DNA from: Enoplolaimus lenunculus
Lineage: Eukaryota > Nematoda > Enoplea > Enoplida > Thoracostomopsidae
Assembly (NCBI GenBank): GCA_030248215.1
Contig: JASANG010001953.1
Span: 61,779-125,778, forward strand
Reading direction: 5' to 3'
DNA: 64,000 nucleotides
Positions within the stretch are counted from its first letter, which is position 1. Every line of letters begins with the position of its first letter. The notes below the pieces were generated by a model. That model was given only the letters and a program-made list of their open reading frames with translations. It was not told the DNA's origin and did not search any database. Made by a program: the position numbers and the translations under genes. Shown one piece after another: positions 60,230 to 64,000 of the stretch.

Positions 60230-62260
60230 CAGATGACTCGTGGGCTCGGATACGAGCTCGTTTCACATCAGATTGCATCTGGTGTCAACAAAAGTTTCAA
60301 TTTGGCAAAAAAATTGCGATTCGGTTTCGGATTAGGTACAAATGTGCGTATCTACTTAAAATATTGTGAAGCAAAGATGTAAGGTCTGTATGTCGCGTTT
60401 ATACGCTTCAGATGAATTAGACACAAGCCTCGGCAACAATTCTTGCTGTCGCAGAAACCAAAATGAAGGACGAATCTGTCAAACAATCGACTTGGCCAAT
60501 ATACCGAAAATGGCTACGCGGCAACCTCAACCGAAAACGAAACCTAGCAGTGGGTCGAATTTGATAGACTTCGTTGACAAGTCAGGTAAAACTTCATTTC
60601 ATTTTTATTGAGAGGTCAGAATGTTTTCGAATGCAGGGCACATTTTTCAAACCAGATGACTCGTGGGCTCGGATACGAGCTCGTTTCACATCAGATTGCA
60701 TCTGGTGTCAACAAAAGTTTCAATTTGGCAAAAAAATTGCGATTCGGTTTCGGATTCGGTACAAATGTGCGTATCAGTGTGATTACGATATTGCATAAAG
60801 TTTCAGATTGACAGAAATCAACACGATATATTCTGTTGCAAATATCTCGAGAGTGAAGCAAGACACACACCATATTAATACGTATTTTGTTTTCCGTGCT
60901 TCATTTCGCTCCGTCTAAGTATGTTTGTACTCTACCTTGATCAGAGAAACCGTGAGACACGTGCAAAGGCTCCATTGCAAGCTCTACTTAAAATATTGTG
61001 AAGCAAAGATGTCAGGTCTGTATGTCGCGTTTATACGCTTCAGATGAATTAGACACAAGCCTCGGCAACAATTCTTGCTGTCGCAGAAACCAAAATGAAG
61101 GACGAATCTGTCAAACAATCGACTTGGCCAACATACCGAAAATGGCTACGCGGCAACCTCAACCGAAAACGAAAACTAGCAGTGGGTCGAATTTGATAGA
61201 CTTCGTTGACAAGTCAGGTAAAACTTCATTTCATTTTTATTGAGAGTCAGAATGTTTTCGAATGCAGGGCACATTTTTCAAACCAGATGACTCGTGGGCT
61301 CGGATACGAGCTCGTTTCACATCAGATTGCATCTGGTGTCAACAAAAGTTTCAATTTGGCAAAAAAATTGCGATTCGGTTTCGGATTCGGTACAAATGTG
61401 CGTATCAGTGTGATTATTGCATAAAGTTTCAGATTGACAGAAATCAACACGATATATTCTGTTGCAAATATCTCGAGAGTGAAGCAAGACACACACCATA
61501 TTAATACATATTTTGTTTTCCGTGCTTCATTTCGCTCCGTCTAAGTATGTTTGTACTCTACCTTGATCAGAGAAACCGTGAGACACGTGCAAAGGCTCCA
61601 TTGCAAGCTCTACTTAAAATATTGTGAAGCAAAGATGTAAGGTCTGTATGTCGCGTTTATACGCTTCAGATGAATTAGACACAAGCCTCGGCAACAATTC
61701 TTGCTGTCGCAGAAACCAAAATGAAGGACGAATCTGTCAAACAATCGACTTGGCCAATATACCGAAAATGGCTACGCGGCAACCTCAACCGAAAACGAAA
61801 ACTAGCAGTGGGTCGAATTTGATAGACTTCGTTGACAAGTCAGGTAAAACTTCATTTCATTTTTATTGAGAGGTCAGAATGTTTTCGAATGCAGGTCACA
61901 TTTTTCAAACCAGATGACTCGTGGGCTCGGATACGAGCTCGTTTCACATCAGCAAAAAAAAAATCAAAAAAAAAAAAAAAAAAAAAAAAAAATAAATTGC
62001 AAGCTCTACTTAAAATATTGTGAAGCAAAGATGTAAGGTCTGTATGTCGCGTTTAATACGTTTCAGATGCATTAGACACAAAACTCGGCAACAATTCTTG
62101 CTGTCACAGAAACCAAAATGAAGGACGAATCTGTAAAACAATCGACTTGGCCGATATAGTGGCAATGGCTACACGGCAACCTCAACCTAAAACAAAAACT
62201 ATTGGCAGTGGGTCGAAGTTGATTGACTTACTTGACAAGTCAGGTAAAAACTTCATTTTA
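60230..62260 (+). repeat. 626-632 bp tandem repeat array, 3-4 copies
   Basis: The marker CTCGTGGGCTCGGATACGAG recurs at about 60236, 60660, 61290 and 61918, and the block starting at GCAAAGATGTAAGG at about 60370, 61002, 61628 and 62024. Units two and three are almost identical. The first lacks about 205 bp, and the fourth is more diverged and follows a poly-A tract. Three units keep an 81-residue frame (60366-60611, 60998-61243, 61624-61869) with six cysteines; the differences include both replacement and silent changes. No domain is recognised and the frame may be incidental. Confidence 0.85.
61952..61995 (+). repeat. poly-A tract replacing part of a tandem unit
   Basis: About 40 A with a few interruptions directly joins two positions of the 626-bp unit that are normally 400 bp apart. 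It may be a retro-inserted tail with deletion, or an assembly or sequencing artefact. Confidence 0.7.
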
Positions 62261-62329
62261 CTTTTATTGAGAGGTCAGAATGTTTTCGAATGCAGGGCAA
62301 AAACCAGCTGACTCGTTGGTTCTGTGTTG

Positions 62330-62920
62330 CTAGCAGGGTTTGCAGCAAAGGTTCGATTCGGATTCGGCAAAAATTTAAAATTCGGACTTGGATTCGGTTG
62401 TGAGCAAACTGAAACCAAAAGCCGAATCCAGCAGTGTTCGGCAACATTTTTTCAGTTTTCAACAATAAAATTTGAAATATCTGTTAAAATATTAAAATAT
62501 TTTTTCAGGTCTTCGGCAAGTTAGAAATGAATTCGGATTCGGACTCGGTGTCACCCTGGTTGCTAGGTATATGAGCTCGTTTTATATCAGATTGGTTCTG
62601 GTGGCAGCAAAAGTTCGGATTGGGAAAAAATTTGCGGTTCGAATTCGGATTTTGCACAAATTTGCGATTCGGATCCGGTTATGGAAATGCCACATCCATG
62701 AGCCGAATCCAGCTACATATGTTCGGCAATATCAAAAGTTTTTGTTTCAGGACACAAAAACTGAGGTCGGGCACGTACGTAACGTTTAAAAGTTTGCCGC
62801 TGGCATTGCGTTCATATTCTGAAACGAATGCTACATATATAATCTTAAATTTGCGTCATGCATGGTCGGATTCGGCAAATTCGTATGGATTCGGTCACAT
62901 CGTGCATTCGGTGCTACCCT
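62330..62920 (+). repeat. degenerate TTCGGATTCGG-rich region
   Basis: Words such as GATTCGGATTCGG, TTCGGACTTGGATTCGG and the opposite CCGAATCC recur irregularly, also inside the neighbouring tandem units. The overlapping 60-100 residue frames only reflect this repeat. Confidence 0.55.
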
Positions 62921-62959
62921 GACTAGAGTTTCAAATCATATTTGGGCTATTTTGAGCGA

Positions 62960-64000
62960 TGTCACACACTGAGTGGAAAACAAATACGTATGTCTATGTG
63001 CGCACACAACATGCAGTCTGTTCGCATATTGTTCATACGGTAGACAAATACGTATGTACTTTGGTCGTAAAAGCTTCTTTTAGGTTGTCATGGTGCAGGT
63101 TCGCTGCAACGTTTTTTCCTAGAGATGACAAACAGGTCAGCAGCTGGCCGAAAACCTATCACATACGATATAAAAGGACACCAGCATATTTTCGCATGTT
63201 TTGAATATTTTTAGAAAAAGAAGACAATATGATACTGCAAAAGGCTACGAAATCAAAAGTGTATGACAATGGATTCGCTAAACCTGAGAGTAAGTACAAA
63301 ACAGGTACTAAGAAATCAAGCTGGGTTTGACTAAAGCGCAAATAACGCGTCGTCCACAATTATTTGTGTACGGGGTATGGAATTTTTTTAAGTGTAGTTG
63401 TCTACAGTTAATTTCAAAGCCATGTCTGTAGACAGCTACTCTTACTTCAAAATCAAAATCGAAATTACACTATTTTTTATTTGGATGTCGTAGACGGTTT
63501 ACCCTTTTAATCTAGAACACCAACTACGATTGCAGTAGTATAAAGCTAGGGCTTAGACGGTTGCTGTTCTCCAGAAATATAGCAGTTGTAGATGCCATTA
63601 TTTTGAAACGTTTCGAAAAATAATTTTTTTGTATATATACTACCGTACCCAAATACCACACAACTCGGCCCATACGCTAATCCATCCCGCAGTGCCGGGA
63701 CAACAAGCAGGGGTGCAGCGGAGAGCCGGGACACCAGGACAGTTGGGACTGTACATTTTACAAGCGTATAAGCCTATAAAAACCTAAGCCAGGGTACAAC
63801 AACCGAAGGTCAGCTTCGTGCAATCTTTGCCGGAGGTTCAGACAATTTCGGTAGTGAAATTTTTCATTATGTTTGGTGCGTTTTGTTTTTTGGCAAACTT
63901 TTGAGCACGTAAAATTTCCGAGAATTCATAAAAAATATTTAGTGTAAAAAACCAAAAGATTTTGTAAACCCATACATATATTTGCTAACAAATAAACATC
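62960..64000. other. no gene seen to window end
   Basis: Short frames on both strands without domains or splice support. A gene could begin or end beyond the edge. Confidence 0.4.

Noticed and set aside
60230-62260. CRISPR-like array
   Set aside because: Units are about 630 bp long with no short repeat-spacer pattern, and the window is eukaryotic.

Overview
This window is AT-rich animal DNA: small exons, canonical GT-AG introns of about 0.2-7 kb, and a heavy load of short transposons. I read it as most likely a nematode with a large, repeat-rich genome. The grounds are inferential. Many small elements carry TTAGGC arrays, the nematode telomere hexamer, and the only long open frame (56397-57698) resembles the ionotropic-receptor-like ligand-gated channels expanded in nematodes. 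No species is claimed.

Four genes can be built from the sequence, plus one small candidate. (1) 4912-7554, minus: a six-exon TMEM45/DUF716 membrane protein. (2) 9943-24085, minus: a thirteen-exon ABCG half-transporter of the white type. It has a complete ATPase domain, but its membrane domain stops after the third helix and a few conserved codons are missing at two exon joints. (3) 34082-45249, minus: a thirteen-exon secretory-pathway DOMON plus cytochrome b561 ferric reductase (FRRS1/CYBDOM type) without a reeler domain; all phases fit and it gives 498 residues. (4) 56397-57698, plus: a 433-residue receptor-like channel subunit with a possible upstream exon at 56126-56224. (5) 32781-32960, plus: a 59-residue single-pass membrane microprotein candidate.

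The rest is mostly mobile DNA. The most striking family is a 150-200 bp hAT-type MITE (ends GGCCCATGTATAG, 8-bp target duplications) whose interior is telomere-like TTAGGC; there are about ten recognisable copies and many fragments. Also present are other hAT MITEs with 8-bp duplications, palindromic and foldback elements, nested insertions (27.2-28.4 kb, 43.8 kb), a solo LTR (18285-18866), a roughly 4.7-kb inverted repeat inside ABCG intron 8 that is itself interrupted by a 0.7-kb repeat, tRNA-derived SINE-like sequences, a 626-632 bp tandem array (60.2-62.2 kb), and an array of hairpins with a constant loop and co-varying stems at the extreme left (11-158).

The genes show no operon-like linkage. 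ABCG and TMEM45 run in the same direction 2.4 kb apart. Apart from the small ORF at 32.8 kb, 24.1-34.0 kb and 45.3-56.1 kb look intergenic and repeat-filled. All exon calls rest on reading frames, splice-site phase and remembered family motifs; no database search was possible.
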